DNA of 64,000 nucleotides from Bosea vaviloviae. GTDB lineage: Bacteria; Pseudomonadota; Alphaproteobacteria; Rhizobiales; Beijerinckiaceae. Shown here in pieces: positions 44,924 to 55,499 of this stretch (its first letter is position 1; every line of letters begins with the position of its first letter). The notes below the pieces were generated by a model, which saw only the letters and a list, made by a program, of their open reading frames with translations, was not told where the DNA came from and did not search any database. The position numbers and the translations under genes are program-made. The stretch lies in NCBI RefSeq assembly GCF_001741865.1, contig NZ_CP017147.1:5137001-5201000 (forward strand), given 5' to 3'.

Positions 44924-46522
44924 CTACCCAATCAGCGCCCGCAGTGCCTCCGGCGTATCGACGTCGAGCGCGATCGCCGGGTCGTCCAGCGGCACCTCGG
45001 CGACCGCGTCTCCGGCCTCGTCGAGCAGGCGCCTTGCGCCCTGATCTCCGGTCAATCGTGCCACCGCCGGGAACAGCGCCCGGGCGAGCAGCACGGGATT
45101 GCCGCGCTGGCCGAGCAGTGTCGGCACCACCGCGAGCGCATCCGGCCTATCGGCGAAGACTTCGGCCAGCCTATCGATCACTTGCGCGGTCACATTGGGC
45201 ATGTCGCCGAGCGAAATCACGACGCCCGGCGCCGAGGCCGGCAATGCGGCAAGCCCCGCCTTCACAGAACTGGCAAGGCCGCTGGCGAAATCGGGATTAT
45301 GGACGAGGCGAATATCGAGGCCGGCCAGCGCGGCCGCAACCTCCTTCTGCTGATGCCCCGTCACCACCAGGACAGGCCCGGCCCGCGACGCCAGTTGCGC
45401 CTCGACAGCATGGCGTACCAGCGGCTTGCCGCGCACAGCCTGCAGCAGCTTGTTGGCCTCGCCCATCCGGGTCGAGCGGCCGGCCGCGAGCACGATGCCG
45501 GCGACCGGGGCGGCCTCCGCATGGCCCGGAGCGCGTGGCTGTGGCCGCGAGACGATCTCCATCAGGAGGCCGCCGACGCCCATCGCCTGAATATCGGCCT
45601 TGCGGACGGGAATGCCGGCAAGACAGCGCTGCAGCACCCAGTCGAAGCCATTCTCCTTGGGCGAACGGGCACAGCCGGGCGCGCCGATCACCGGCTTGCC
45701 GGCGAGCTCGCCGATCAGCAGCAGATTCCCGGGATCGACCGGCATACCGAGATGCTCGATCCGCCCTCCGGCCGCGAGCAGTGCTTGCGGAATCACATCG
45801 CGCCGATCGGTGATGGCCGAGGCCCCGAAGACGACGACGATGTCGGCTGGCCCCGCCGCCATCTTCGCAATCGCCTGCGCCAATGGCGCAACCTCATGCG
45901 GTACGCGCCTGTCGGCGGAGAGGCTTGCCCCGGCCGGCGTGAGCCGGTCAGCCATAATCCGCAGGGTCTTCTCGATGACCGAGGGCTTGAGCCCCGGCAG
46001 GAGCGTCGAAATCACTCCGACCGAAGCGGGCCGATAGGCAGCAACCGCAATCGGCGCGGCCGGGACGGCCGCCAGCGCCTCATTCACCAGGCTCCCAGCC
46101 AAGCCATAGGGGATGATCTTGACCGTGCCGACCATCTCGCCAGCGACGACAGGCTTCATGACCGGCAGGGTCGCGGCGGTGATCGCCTCGTCGATGCGGT
46201 TGAAGCGGTCGATCGCCGCGACATCGATCATCAGTACGCCGGCTGCCGCCGCGAAGAGATTAACGCGGCCAGTGAAGGGCGTCTCGGTGACGACGCCCTG
46301 CCCCGCCAGCGCCGCAGCCAGCTTCGCCGCTGCGGCATTCTCGTCGATATCGCCCGACTCCAATCTGACTGCGACGAGTTCGCTCAGCCCGGCGGCAGCG
46401 AGCCTGCCTGCATCCTCCGCGCTGATCGTCGCGCCCTTCCTGACGATGACGTCGCCGGCGCGGACGGTGTGCGCGGCGATGCAGCCTGCGGCCTCGGTGA
46501 TGGCGACGGGTCCGAATTTCAT
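44924..46522 (-). CDS. MoeA-like / MobA-like fusion, molybdenum cofactor cytidylyltransferase
   Basis: 532 residues. The N-terminal two thirds resemble a molybdopterin-binding MoeA/MogA-type domain (FGPVAITEAAGCIAAHTVRAG, VVVFGASAITDRRDVIP). The last third is a nucleotidyltransferase of the MobA/MocA type, from about residue 345 (GIVLAAGRSTRMGEANKLL) with SLGDMPNVTAQVID. This layout is known for cofactor cytidylyltransferases that finish the molybdopterin cytosine dinucleotide used by CoxL-type hydroxylases. It is the last gene of the hydroxylase cluster. Confidence 0.87.
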   Translation of the reverse strand: MKFGPVAITEAAGCIAAHTVRAGDVIVRKGATISAEDAGRLAAAGLSELVAVRLESGDIDENAAAAKLAAALAGQGVVTETPFTGRVNLFAAAAGVLMIDVAAIDRFNRIDEAITAATLPVMKPVVAGEMVGTVKIIPYGLAGSLVNEALAAVPAAPIAVAAYRPASVGVISTLLPGLKPSVIEKTLRIMADRLTPAGASLSADRRVPHEVAPLAQAIAKMAAGPADIVVVFGASAITDRRDVIPQALLAAGGRIEHLGMPVDPGNLLLIGELAGKPVIGAPGCARSPKENGFDWVLQRCLAGIPVRKADIQAMGVGGLLMEIVSRPQPRAPGHAEAAPVAGIVLAAGRSTRMGEANKLLQAVRGKPLVRHAVEAQLASRAGPVLVVTGHQQKEVAAALAGLDIRLVHNPDFASGLASSVKAGLAALPASAPGVVISLGDMPNVTAQVIDRLAEVFADRPDALAVVPTLLGQRGNPVLLARALFPAVARLTGDQGARRLLDEAGDAVAEVPLDDPAIALDVDTPEALRALIG

Positions 46523-46534
46523 CTGGCTTGTGGC

Positions 46535-47227
46535 TCAGGCCGGTTTGCGGCGCGGGCCGCGCAAGCTGTTGACGATTTCGCCCAGGATCGCGAGCGCGAT
46601 CTCGGCAGGAGACACCGCACCGATGTCGAGCCCGATCGGCGCGTGGATACGCCCGGTCGCGGCCTCATCGAAGCCCGCCGCCGCCAGCCGCTCGATGCGC
46701 CCGCCATGCGTCTTCCGGCTACCGAGCGCGCCGATATAGAAGCAATCCGAGCGCAAGGCAGCCTCGAGGCCGGGATCGTCGATCTTGGGGTCATGCGTCA
46801 GCGCGACGAAGGCTGTGTAGCTATCGAGCCCGATCGTCGCGATCGCCTCGTCCGGCCATTCCGTCAGCAGGCGCACGCCGGGAAAGCGCTCGGGCGTGGC
46901 GAAGGCAGTGCGCGGATCGATGATCACGAGGTCGAGGTCGAGCAGCTTCGCCATCGGCGCCATCGCCTGCGAGACATGGACGGCGCCGGTGATGACGATG
47001 CGCGGATGCGGCGCCTGCACGGTCAGGAAATACTGCGCGCCCTCGACCTCGACCATGGCGCTCTTGGCCATGCGCAATTGCTTGTCGAGCAGCTCCGCCA
47101 GAGGATCGGCGGCGATCTCGGCCGCTTTGACCAGCCGCTGTGCACCGCTTGCGATCGTGGTGACGAGCACGCTCGCCCGCCGCCCAGTGCGCTCGGCATT
47201 GAGCGCAGACAGGATTGAGAGTTCCAT
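46535..47227 (-). CDS. XdhC/CoxI accessory protein, C-terminal Rossmann form
   Basis: 230 residues. Contains IVITGAVHVSQAMAPMAKLLDLDLVIIDPR, a Rossmann-type nucleotide-binding segment, then FVALTHDPKIDDPGL and YIGALGSRKTHGGR, typical of the XdhC C-terminal domain. XdhC proteins take molybdenum cofactor and help insert it, sulfurated, into the hydroxylase. The matching N-terminal domain is the separate gene at 47861-48214. Confidence 0.9.
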   Translation of the reverse strand: MELSILSALNAERTGRRASVLVTTIASGAQRLVKAAEIAADPLAELLDKQLRMAKSAMVEVEGAQYFLTVQAPHPRIVITGAVHVSQAMAPMAKLLDLDLVIIDPRTAFATPERFPGVRLLTEWPDEAIATIGLDSYTAFVALTHDPKIDDPGLEAALRSDCFYIGALGSRKTHGGRIERLAAAGFDEAATGRIHAPIGLDIGAVSPAEIALAILGEIVNSLRGPRRKPA

Positions 47228-47231
47228 CGCG

Positions 47232-47860
47232 TCAGCCCTTGTCGGTCGCGAGCTTCAGCCCAAGCCCGATCATCATCGAGCCGCCAAGCCAGCGCCCGAA
47301 GGCGAAACCGGCTCGCGTCTGCTTCATCGTCTTGATCACGGCGGACGCCCCCAGGACCGTGACGAAATCGGCCGAGGAGAAGGCGAAATTGACGATCGCG
47401 CCGAGGACCAGGAACTGCGCCCAGACCGGCAGGGAGCCGGTCGGATCGACGAATTGCGGCAGGAGCGCAATAAAGAACAGCGCGACCTTGGGGTTCAGCA
47501 CTTCAACGATGAAGCTGTCGATCAAGGCGCGCTTGACCGTCTTGGCTTGTGTCGCGGGAGCGTCGCCCTGGGCCAGCTTGGCGCGGATCATGCCGATGCC
47601 GAGCCAGACCAGATAGAGCGCGCCCGCAAGCTTCACCGCGACATAGAGCTCCGGCACATGCTTGAACACCGCCGACAGGCCGAAGGCGGCGGCAAAGACA
47701 TGCAGATAGCAGCCGAGATGGATGCCGAGCATCGCCATGAAGCCGGCACGGCGGCCATGCGAGATCGTCTGCGCCGCCGTATAGAGCAGCGCCGGCCCCG
47801 GGAAATAGGCGACCAGGATGGTCAGCGTCGCGAAGGCGACAAGGGTTTCCCAGGAGGCCA

Positions 47861-47861
<1 letters not shown>
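47232..47861 (-). CDS. LysE family exporter
   Basis: 209 residues, six hydrophobic segments, with FPGPALLYTAAQTISHGRRAGF and LNPKVALFFIALLPQF, both LysE/RhtB hallmarks. Members export amino acids or related metabolites. The start codon overlaps the stop of the XdhC N-terminal gene (TGATG), and the XdhC C-terminal gene follows after four bases, so it is embedded in an accessory operon with unrelated genes. Confidence 0.9.
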
Positions 47862-48214
<353 letters not shown>

Positions 48215-48250
48215 GAAGCTATTCTCCTCACTCATCTGCGGTCGCCAGCG

Positions 48251-48345
48251 CCGTCATGCTCGCCCTTGTGGCGAGCATCCACGTCTTGAACACGACGCTC
48301 GACCAGCAAAGACGTGGATGGTCGGGACAAGCCCGACCATGACGG
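48251..48345. repeat. REP family C element, copy 1
   Basis: Inverted arms CCGTCATGCTCGCC and ...CCCGACCATGACGG, inner pair ATCCACGTCTT and AAGACGTGGAT. Related elements lie at 50171-50268 and, partially, 51219-51308, all between genes of the hydroxylase cluster. Confidence 0.75.
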
Positions 48346-48389
48346 GAAGCGAGCACGCTCGCGCGGATACGGAACAAAGACATCATGTC

Positions 48390-49592
48390 TCACCCGGCCT
48401 TCTTCAACCACTGGCGCGGATCACTCATCCGGTCTGCATTCGGCGACAGCGCCGCGCAAAGATCGGTCATCGCCGCGAGGGTGTGGATCGGCCGGAAACT
48501 GTCGACATGGGGCAGCATCGCGCGGATGCCGCTGGCGCGCGCCTCGAAGGCCTCGAAGCGCAGCAGCGGGTTGAGCCAGACGAGCTGGCGGCAGGAGCGG
48601 TGCAGGCGGTCCATTTCGAAGGAGAGCTCCCCGTCGAGATGCCGCTCCAACCCGTCGGTAAAGAGCAGAACAACCGCCCCGCCCGCCAGAACCCGGCGCG
48701 ACCAGACCCGGTTGAACGTGTGCAGTGCCGTCGAGATGCGCGTGCCGCCTTCCCAGTCGGGCGCGGCGCGTCCCGCCAGGGCCAGCGCATCGTCGGGGTC
48801 GCGGGCGCGCAAGCTGCGCGTGACATTGGTCAGCCTTGTGCCGAAGACGAAGGAATGCACGCGGTGGCGCTTTTCGGTGAGCGCATGCAGGAAATGCAGG
48901 AAGATGCGCGAATACTCCGCCATCGAGCCCGAGATATCGACCAGCGCGACGACAGGCGGATGCACCTCGGCGCGCTCGCGGAACGCCAGATCGATCGAAC
49001 CGCCGCCGCCCCGCAGGGAGCGGCGAAAGGTCCGGCGCGGGTCGATGCGCGCGCCCTGATGCGCAGCCTGGAAGCGCCGTGTCGGCACTCTGTCGTCAGG
49101 CAGGCTCAAGCCCGCGATCAGCTGTTTGGCGCGCGCGATCTCGGCCGCGCTCATCTGGGCGAAATCGCGCGATTTCAATGTCTCGCGATCGGAAACGGTC
49201 ATCTGTGCGCTGAGTTCGGTCAGCTCTCGCGGCGGCTCGTCTTCCTCTCGCTTGGGCGGCGCGAAGGCCTCCGCCACCCGCAGCGCGCCGGCCTCTTCCT
49301 TCTGCGGCGTGCTGTCGCCGCCAGGCGAGACGGGCGACATCTGCGCCATCAATTTTTCGATCAGCGCCCGCCTGCGCCAGAACAGGCGAAACGCCTGATC
49401 GTAGACGACGCTGTCCTCATGCTTCTTCACGAAGATCGCATGCAGCGTCCAATAGACGTCGTCGCGCTCGCCGAGCGCCCCTTCGGCCAGCGCCTCGACC
49501 GCCTCGACCACCGCACCCGAGCCGACGGGCACACCGGCGATGCGGAGCGCTCGGGCGAAATAGGCGACGTTTTCGGGGAGCTTGCCAGTCAT
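48390..49592 (-). CDS. coxE: CoxE-like VWA domain protein
   Basis: 400 residues. The C-terminal half is a von Willebrand A domain with the metal-dependent adhesion site ALVDISGSMAEYSR and later WEGGTRIS and LFTDGLERH. CoxE pairs with the MoxR-type ATPase (here 50280-51209) in activating CODH-type molybdenum hydroxylases. ATG 49592 is used because the upstream frame runs into repeat DNA (49600-49757). Confidence 0.88.
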   Translation of the reverse strand: MTGKLPENVAYFARALRIAGVPVGSGAVVEAVEALAEGALGERDDVYWTLHAIFVKKHEDSVVYDQAFRLFWRRRALIEKLMAQMSPVSPGGDSTPQKEEAGALRVAEAFAPPKREEDEPPRELTELSAQMTVSDRETLKSRDFAQMSAAEIARAKQLIAGLSLPDDRVPTRRFQAAHQGARIDPRRTFRRSLRGGGGSIDLAFRERAEVHPPVVALVDISGSMAEYSRIFLHFLHALTEKRHRVHSFVFGTRLTNVTRSLRARDPDDALALAGRAAPDWEGGTRISTALHTFNRVWSRRVLAGGAVVLLFTDGLERHLDGELSFEMDRLHRSCRQLVWLNPLLRFEAFEARASGIRAMLPHVDSFRPIHTLAAMTDLCAALSPNADRMSDPRQWLKKAG

Positions 49593-49599
49593 GGGCGAG

Positions 49600-49757
49600 C
49601 CGCGACGGTCGTGAAGGCCGCAACGCGCCCTTCCTTCTCCCGGATGGGAGAAGGTGGCGCGGAGCGCCGGATGAGGGCCTGCCATCGCTCAATCAAGCAC
49701 CGTCCGGCCCTCACCCCTGCCCCTCTCCCACACGGGAAAGGGGTTCCCCGCGCCCTT
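49600..49757. repeat. REP family B element
   Basis: CCTTCTCCCGGATGGGAGAAGG followed at 49698-49757 by a further copy of the element found inverted at 5442-5491 and 5587-5640, ending GGTTCCCCGCGCC. Confidence 0.75.
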
Positions 49758-49776
49758 TGACGCAATGGCGCGTGCC

Positions 49777-50154
49777 TCACTCCCTTACCTCGGTCATGAA
49801 CACCTTCTGCACGACCTGCCATTTGCTATCGACCTTCAGGAAGGACAGCAGATCGGTGAAATAGCGCGGCGGCATCTGGCATTTGACCTTGACCAGCGCC
49901 AGCGTCGGCCCAACCAGATCGATGGTCAGGATATGGTCGCCGCGCGCCAGGCCGGCGGCTTTCGGAGAGGGCCGGCTGCGCACCCACTCCAGCCACTGGT
50001 CGCGCGGCAGGATCTTGATCGCGCCGTCCTCCTGCGCCGAGGTCAGCGCGCTGGTCGGATGGAAGACATGGGAGAGCTTGTCGACGTCGCCCTCATAAAG
50101 CCCGTTGAGATAGGTCCAGGTCGCCGCCTCGATCGCCTTGAGATCATTGTACAT
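49777..50154 (-). CDS. NTF2-like / lumazine-binding family protein
   Basis: 125 residues forming an NTF2-like cone fold: AIEAATWTYLNGLYEGDVDKLSHVF, then a strand-rich second half ending WQVVQKVFMTEVRE. Function unknown; NTF2-like proteins bind or transform small molecules or act as chaperones. The position between MoxR and CoxE genes suggests an accessory role in the hydroxylase cluster. Confidence 0.75.
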   Translation of the reverse strand: MYNDLKAIEAATWTYLNGLYEGDVDKLSHVFHPTSALTSAQEDGAIKILPRDQWLEWVRSRPSPKAAGLARGDHILTIDLVGPTLALVKVKCQMPPRYFTDLLSFLKVDSKWQVVQKVFMTEVRE

Positions 50155-50170
50155 GGTGTCCCTCCTCTTC

Positions 50171-50268
50171 CGTCATGGTCGGGCTTGTCCCGACTATCCA
50201 CGTCTTGCGACGTGTCGGCCAGGTTGAACGAAGGCGTGGATGGCCGACACAAGGTCGACCATGACGGC
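50171..50268. repeat. REP family C element, copy 2
   Basis: CGTCATGGTCGGGCTTGTC ... GACCATGACGG with the inner pair ATCCACGTC / CGTGGAT, as at 48251-48345. Confidence 0.75.
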
Positions 50269-50279
50269 TGAGCCCCAAC

Positions 50280-51209
50280 CTAGCCTCGCGCTTCCGCCTT
50301 CACCTGGTCCAGCAGCTCCTTCACCTTCGAGCCCTGCATCGCCTGGATATCGTCCTGGTATTTCAGCAGCGCGCCCAGCGTGTCCGAGACCAGTGCGGGA
50401 TCGAGCGCGACCGCGTCGAGCTCCACCAAAGCACTCGCCCAGTCGAGCGTCTCGGCGACGCCGGGCGCCTTGAACAATTCTTCCTTGCGAATCGCCTGCA
50501 CGAAGGAGACGACCTGCTTCGCCAGCTTGGCGGGAGCACCTGGCGCGCGCGCCTTGAGGATGGCGAGCTCGCGGACGGCATCGGGGTAGCCGACCCAGTG
50601 ATAGAGGCAGCGCCGCTTCAGCGCGTCATGGATCTCGCGCGTGCGGTTCGAGGTCAGGATCACGATCGGCGGTTCCGCCGCCTTGATCGTGCCGAGTTCG
50701 GGAATCGTCACCTGCGCATCCGCCAGCACTTCGAGCAGAAAGGCCTCGAAAGCCTCGTCGGTGCGGTCGAGTTCATCGATCAGCAGGATCGGCGCGCCGC
50801 CCTCCTGCGGCTCCAGCGCCTGCAAGAGCGGACGCTTGACCAGGTATTTCTCCGAAAAGATGTCGGCCTCCAGACTGGTCCGGTCCAGACTTGCGCGATC
50901 GCCCGTCGCGCTGCCCGCCTCGGCGAGCCTTATCGCCATCATCTGGCCGGCGTAGTTCCATTCATAGACGGCCGAGGCGAGATCGAGCCCCTCATAGCAT
51001 TGCAGCCGGATCAACTTGCGCCCCAAAGCGGCCGAAAGCACTTTCGCGATCTCGGTCTTGCCGGTGCCGGCCTCGCCTTCCAGCAGCAGCGGCCGCTTCA
51101 TCCTGAGCGCCAGGAACAGCACGGTCGCAAGCGAGCGGTCGGCGACGTAGCCCTGCCCTTGCAGGAGGGACAGCGTCGCGTCGATGGAGACAGGAAGAGC
51201 CGTGGGCAT
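50280..51209 (-). CDS. MoxR family AAA ATPase (CoxD-like)
   Basis: 309 residues. Walker A EGEAGTGKTE, Walker B LLIDELDR, sensor 1 ILTSNRTREIHDALKRRC. CoxD-type ATPases mature the hydroxylase active site together with CoxE. It stands directly upstream of the NTF2-like and coxE genes on the same strand. ATG 51209 was chosen over 51224 on alignment-style start (MPTALPVSIDATL). Confidence 0.9.
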   Translation of the reverse strand: MPTALPVSIDATLSLLQGQGYVADRSLATVLFLALRMKRPLLLEGEAGTGKTEIAKVLSAALGRKLIRLQCYEGLDLASAVYEWNYAGQMMAIRLAEAGSATGDRASLDRTSLEADIFSEKYLVKRPLLQALEPQEGGAPILLIDELDRTDEAFEAFLLEVLADAQVTIPELGTIKAAEPPIVILTSNRTREIHDALKRRCLYHWVGYPDAVRELAILKARAPGAPAKLAKQVVSFVQAIRKEELFKAPGVAETLDWASALVELDAVALDPALVSDTLGALLKYQDDIQAMQGSKVKELLDQVKAEARG

Positions 51210-51218
51210 GACAACTCG

Positions 51219-51308
51219 CGTCATGCTCGGGCTTACCCCGAGCATCTCTTGGGAATGAACCACCAGCTAGGCTTGGCCGGGATGCCCGGGTCAAGCCCGG
51301 GCAAGACG
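51219..51308. repeat. Partial REP element between moxR and coxM
   Basis: Arms CGTCATGCTCGGGCTTACCCCGAGCATCTC and the inverted CCGGGTCAAGCCCGGGCAAGACG. Only partly like copies 1 and 2. Confidence 0.5.
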
Positions 51309-51330
51309 CGGCAGGCTTGCGCGCAGCGCC

Positions 51331-52140
51331 CTACTTCCCCGTCGCGCGCGCCACGGCGTCCTTCGCCATCACGCCGATCAGATGCGCGCGATATTCGGCA
51401 TCGGCATGCATGTCGGCATTGATGCCCTTGGCCGAGGCCTTGAGGCCATCGAGCGATTTCGCGGTGAAGCGCGTCTTCAGAGCAGCCTCGGCCTCGGGCC
51501 AGCGGAAGACGCCGCCCTCACCCGCGCCCGTGACCGCGACGCGGACATCGGAGCCGCGCTTGGCGACGAAGACGCCGACAAGCGCATAGCGCGAGGCCGG
51601 ATTGCGGAATTTCGCATAAGCCGCCTTGGAAGCCAGCGGGAAAGCGATCTTGGTGATGATCTCGCCCTCCTCCAGCGCCGTCTCGTAAAGGCCGGTGAAG
51701 AACTCGTCCGCCCCGATCTTGCGCTTGTTGGTGACGATGGTCGCGCCGAGCGCGAGACAGGCTGCGGGATAGTCCGCCGCGGGGTCGTTGTTCGCGACCG
51801 AACCGCCGATCGTGCCGCGGTTACGTACATGCGGGTCGCCGATATGCGAGGCGAGATAGGCCAGGCCCGGAATGGCCTCCTGCACGACTGGCGAGGCCGC
51901 GACCTCGGCATGGCTCGTCATCGCGCCGATCACGACATTGCGGCCCTTGCGCTCGATGCCCTTGAGATCGGCGCAGCCGCCGAGATCGACGAGTGCAGCT
52001 GGCGAAGCGAGACGCTGCTTCATCGTCGGCAGCAGCGTGTGCCCGCCGGCGAGCAGTTTGGCGTCCTCCTTCTTGGCGAGGAGACCGGCAGCCTGGCGCG
52101 CCGTGGCCGGGCGATGGAAGGTGAAGGCGTACATGGGCAT
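51331..52140 (-). CDS. coxM: Molybdenum hydroxylase FAD subunit (CoxM family)
   Basis: 269 residues. FAD is bound by the motifs AGGHTLLPTMK (near 31-41) and TIGGSVANNDPAADYPA; the C-terminal CO_deh_flav_C domain ends the protein. The subunit passes electrons from the Fe-S subunit to quinone or another acceptor. ATG 52140 follows AAAGGG. It is the third structural gene after coxS and coxL; a 20-bp hairpin lies in the gap before it. Confidence 0.92.
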   Translation of the reverse strand: MPMYAFTFHRPATARQAAGLLAKKEDAKLLAGGHTLLPTMKQRLASPAALVDLGGCADLKGIERKGRNVVIGAMTSHAEVAASPVVQEAIPGLAYLASHIGDPHVRNRGTIGGSVANNDPAADYPAACLALGATIVTNKRKIGADEFFTGLYETALEEGEIITKIAFPLASKAAYAKFRNPASRYALVGVFVAKRGSDVRVAVTGAGEGGVFRWPEAEAALKTRFTAKSLDGLKASAKGINADMHADAEYRAHLIGVMAKDAVARATGK

Positions 52141-52162
52141 GATCCCTTTCGAAAGATGATGG

Positions 52163-52220
52163 GCGAGTGGCGAATAGCGAATTGCGAATGAGGCAAGATC
52201 ATTCGCTATTCGCCACTCGC
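52163..52220 (-). repeat. Long hairpin between coxL and coxM
   Basis: A perfect 20-bp stem, 52163-52182 (GCGAGTGGCGAATAGCGAAT) paired with 52201-52220, loop of 18 bases. The coxL stop follows it by 13 bases. It may protect coxL mRNA or reduce coxM expression. Confidence 0.7.
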
Positions 52221-52232
52221 TATTCGCCAAAA

Positions 52233-54611
52233 TTACTCCGCCGCCAGCCTCCGGAGGCTCTTCTGTGCCGCACGCCAGACCGCCTGAGGCGTCGCCGGCA
52301 TGGCGATGTCCTCATGGCCGAGCGCGTCGGTGATGGCGTTGATCACGGCAGGCGGGGCGGCGATGGCGCCGGCCTCGCCGCACCCCTTGATGCCGAGCGG
52401 GTTGGACGGGCATGGCGTCACCGTCATGCCGACATCGAAGGATGGCAGATCGTCGGCGCGGGGCATGCAGTAATCCATGAAACTCGCGGTCACGAGCTGC
52501 CCGTCACTGTTGTACTTCGCCCCTTCCAGCAGCGCTTGCCCGACACCCTGGGCGATGCCGCCATGGACCTGGCCCTCGACGATCATCGGATTGATGACAT
52601 TGCCGAAATCATCCACTGCCGCCCAGCGCTCGATATGGGTCGTGCCGGTGGCGGGGTCGATCTCGAGCTCGCAGATATGGACGCCGGCCGGAAAGGTAAA
52701 GTTGGTCGGGTCGTAGAACGCGCCCTCCTTCAGCCCGGGTTCGAGGTCCTGCCCGTTGAACTTGTGCGCGACATAGGCCTGCAGCGCGCAGGAGCCGAAA
52801 TCGAGCGTCTTGTCCGTGCCCTTCACCTTGAAGTGCCCATCCGCGAAGTCGATATCGGCCTCGTCGGCCTCCAGCACATGGGCCGCGACCTTCTTGCCCT
52901 TGGCGATGACCTTGTCGACGGCCCTGAAGATCGCCGACATGCCGACCGCGCCCGAGCGCGAGCCATAGGTGCCCATGCCCATCTGCACCTTGTCGGTGTC
53001 GCCATGGACGATCGAGACGTTCTCGATCGGGATGCCGAGCTTGTCGGAAACGAGCTGGGCGAAGGTCGTCTCATGGCCCTGGCCATGGCTGTGCGAGCCG
53101 GTCAAAACCTCGACGGTACCGATCGGATTGACCCTGACCTCGGCCGATTCCCATAAACCGACGCCGGCCCCCAGCGACCCCACCGCTGCGGATGGGGCAA
53201 TGCCGCAAGCCTCGATATAGGAGGAGAAGCCGATGCCGCGCAGCTTGCCGTTGCGGGCGGAGTCGCGCTTGCGCTTGCCGATGCCCTTGTAGTCGATGAT
53301 CTCCAGCGCTTTCTTCATCGCCGCGCCGTAATTGCCGGCGTCGTACATCATGATCACCGGCGTCTGGTGCGGGAACTTCTTGATGTAGTTCTGCATCCGG
53401 AATTTCGCCGGATCCTTGCCGAGTTCGCGCGCCGCGACCTCGACCAGGCGCTCGACCACGAAGGTCGCCTCCGGCCGCCCCGCCCCGCGATAGGCGTCGA
53501 CGGGAGCCGTGTTGGTGTAGACCGCATCGACCTCGGCATAGATCGCCGGGATGTCGTAGGAGCCCGAGAGCAGCGGCGCATAGAGATAGGTCGGCACCGA
53601 AGAGGAGAAGGTCGAGAGATAAGCGCCGAGATTGGCCGTGGTCTTGACCCTGAGGCCCGTGATCTTGCCCTCGGCATCGGTCGCGAGCTCGGCATGAGTG
53701 ACATGGTCGCGGCCATGCGCGTCGGAGAGGAAGGCCTCGGAACGGTCCGACGTCCATTTCACCGGCCGGCCGACCTTCTTGGCCGCCCAGACGCAGACCG
53801 TCTCCTCGGCATAGATGAAGATCTTTGAGCCAAAACCGCCGCCGACATCGGGCGCGATCACGCGCAGTTTGTTCTCGGGCGCGATGCCGATGAAGGCCGA
53901 GAGCACGAGGCGGGCGACATGGGGGTTCTGGCTCGTGGTGTAGAGCGTGAATGCCCCCTCACCCTGATCGTAATCGCCGACGGCCGCACGCGGCTCCATC
54001 GGATTGGGCACCAGCCGATTGTTGACGATGTCGAGCTTCGTCACATGCTTGGCCGCCTTGAAGGCCTTCTCTGTCTCGTCCTTGTTGCCGAGATGCCAGT
54101 TGAACACCGTGTTGTCGGGTGCCTCCGCATGGACCACGGTCTTGGCCTTGGCGGCGCTTGCGGTGTCGACCACCGCCGGCAGCAAGCCGTAATCGACGAC
54201 GATCGCCTCCGACGCGTCGCGCGCCTGCGCCAGTGTCTCGGCGACGATCACGCAGACATGGTCGCCAACATAGCGGACCTTGCCCTGGGCCAGGGCCGGA
54301 TGAGCGCCGGCGCGCATCGGCGAACCGTCCTTGTTGTGGATCATCCAGCCGCAGATCAGCCCGCCGACCTTATCGGCCGTGAGATCGTCGCCTGTGAAGA
54401 TTCCAAGCACGCCGGGCATCTTGGCGGCGGCCTTGGTGTCGATTGTGTTGATGGTGGCGTGCGCGTGGGGCGAGCGCAGGAAATAGGCGTGGGCCTGGCC
54501 GGGGCGGTTGATGTCGTCGGTGTAGCGGCCCTGGCCGGTGATGAAGCGGTGGTCTTCCTTGCGGCGGACTGAGGCGCCGATTCCGGTGGCGGAGCTTGAT
54601 TGAGAAGACAC
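52233..54611 (-). CDS. coxL: Molybdenum hydroxylase large subunit (CoxL family, form II)
   Basis: 792 residues. The active-site loop reads [10 protein letters not shown] (373-379 for AYRGAGR), the form II type, not AYxCSFR of true CO dehydrogenase. MPT-cytosine dinucleotide and molybdenum contacts are GGGFGSK (about 257-263) and the catalytic glutamate in KGCGEAGA near the C-terminus. The substrate of form II enzymes is often not CO. GTG 54611 is the start because GAGGAGGG lies seven bases upstream; the ATG at 54653 lacks this. Confidence 0.93.
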   Translation of the reverse strand: MSSQSSSATGIGASVRRKEDHRFITGQGRYTDDINRPGQAHAYFLRSPHAHATINTIDTKAAAKMPGVLGIFTGDDLTADKVGGLICGWMIHNKDGSPMRAGAHPALAQGKVRYVGDHVCVIVAETLAQARDASEAIVVDYGLLPAVVDTASAAKAKTVVHAEAPDNTVFNWHLGNKDETEKAFKAAKHVTKLDIVNNRLVPNPMEPRAAVGDYDQGEGAFTLYTTSQNPHVARLVLSAFIGIAPENKLRVIAPDVGGGFGSKIFIYAEETVCVWAAKKVGRPVKWTSDRSEAFLSDAHGRDHVTHAELATDAEGKITGLRVKTTANLGAYLSTFSSSVPTYLYAPLLSGSYDIPAIYAEVDAVYTNTAPVDAYRGAGRPEATFVVERLVEVAARELGKDPAKFRMQNYIKKFPHQTPVIMMYDAGNYGAAMKKALEIIDYKGIGKRKRDSARNGKLRGIGFSSYIEACGIAPSAAVGSLGAGVGLWESAEVRVNPIGTVEVLTGSHSHGQGHETTFAQLVSDKLGIPIENVSIVHGDTDKVQMGMGTYGSRSGAVGMSAIFRAVDKVIAKGKKVAAHVLEADEADIDFADGHFKVKGTDKTLDFGSCALQAYVAHKFNGQDLEPGLKEGAFYDPTNFTFPAGVHICELEIDPATGTTHIERWAAVDDFGNVINPMIVEGQVHGGIAQGVGQALLEGAKYNSDGQLVTASFMDYCMPRADDLPSFDVGMTVTPCPSNPLGIKGCGEAGAIAAPPAVINAITDALGHEDIAMPATPQAVWRAAQKSLRRLAAE

Positions 54612-54696
54612 TGGTGTTCCCTCCTCGCAGCGCGCCTCTGGCGGGCACGTCATGGCATGAGAAAAATCCCGCGCGGGATGGCGCGGGCGAAACGCC

Positions 54697-55209
<513 letters not shown>

Positions 55210-55499
55210 GGGGCATTCCTCCTGTGACCCGGGTCTGGCGCCCGGCTAAGACATCTCGAAGCCGTAGCGTATTCTCCCCTCGCGCGACCGCGATCGACGA
55301 AGGGCAGCTTTTCCTTGGAATAGCTCGAAACCGAATGTGGACCCGCGTTTTTGCGCGGTCAAGCCGGGGGCATCCAGACAAGGCAGGCTGTTTTGTACCG
55401 TTTCTCGGCGATTCAGGGCGTTCGACGGGAACTCCGCCAGAATTTGCGAGACCGCGTACGTATATCGCATTGCCGGAATTTTAACCGGGACCACTCACC

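Noticed and set aside
44684..47218. 844-codon plus-strand frame across the antitoxin, MobA-fusion and XdhC genes
   Set aside because: Antisense to three well-supported genes and without family motifs.
52233..54611. True CO dehydrogenase (form I)
   Set aside because: The active loop reads AYRGAGR rather than AYxCSFR.
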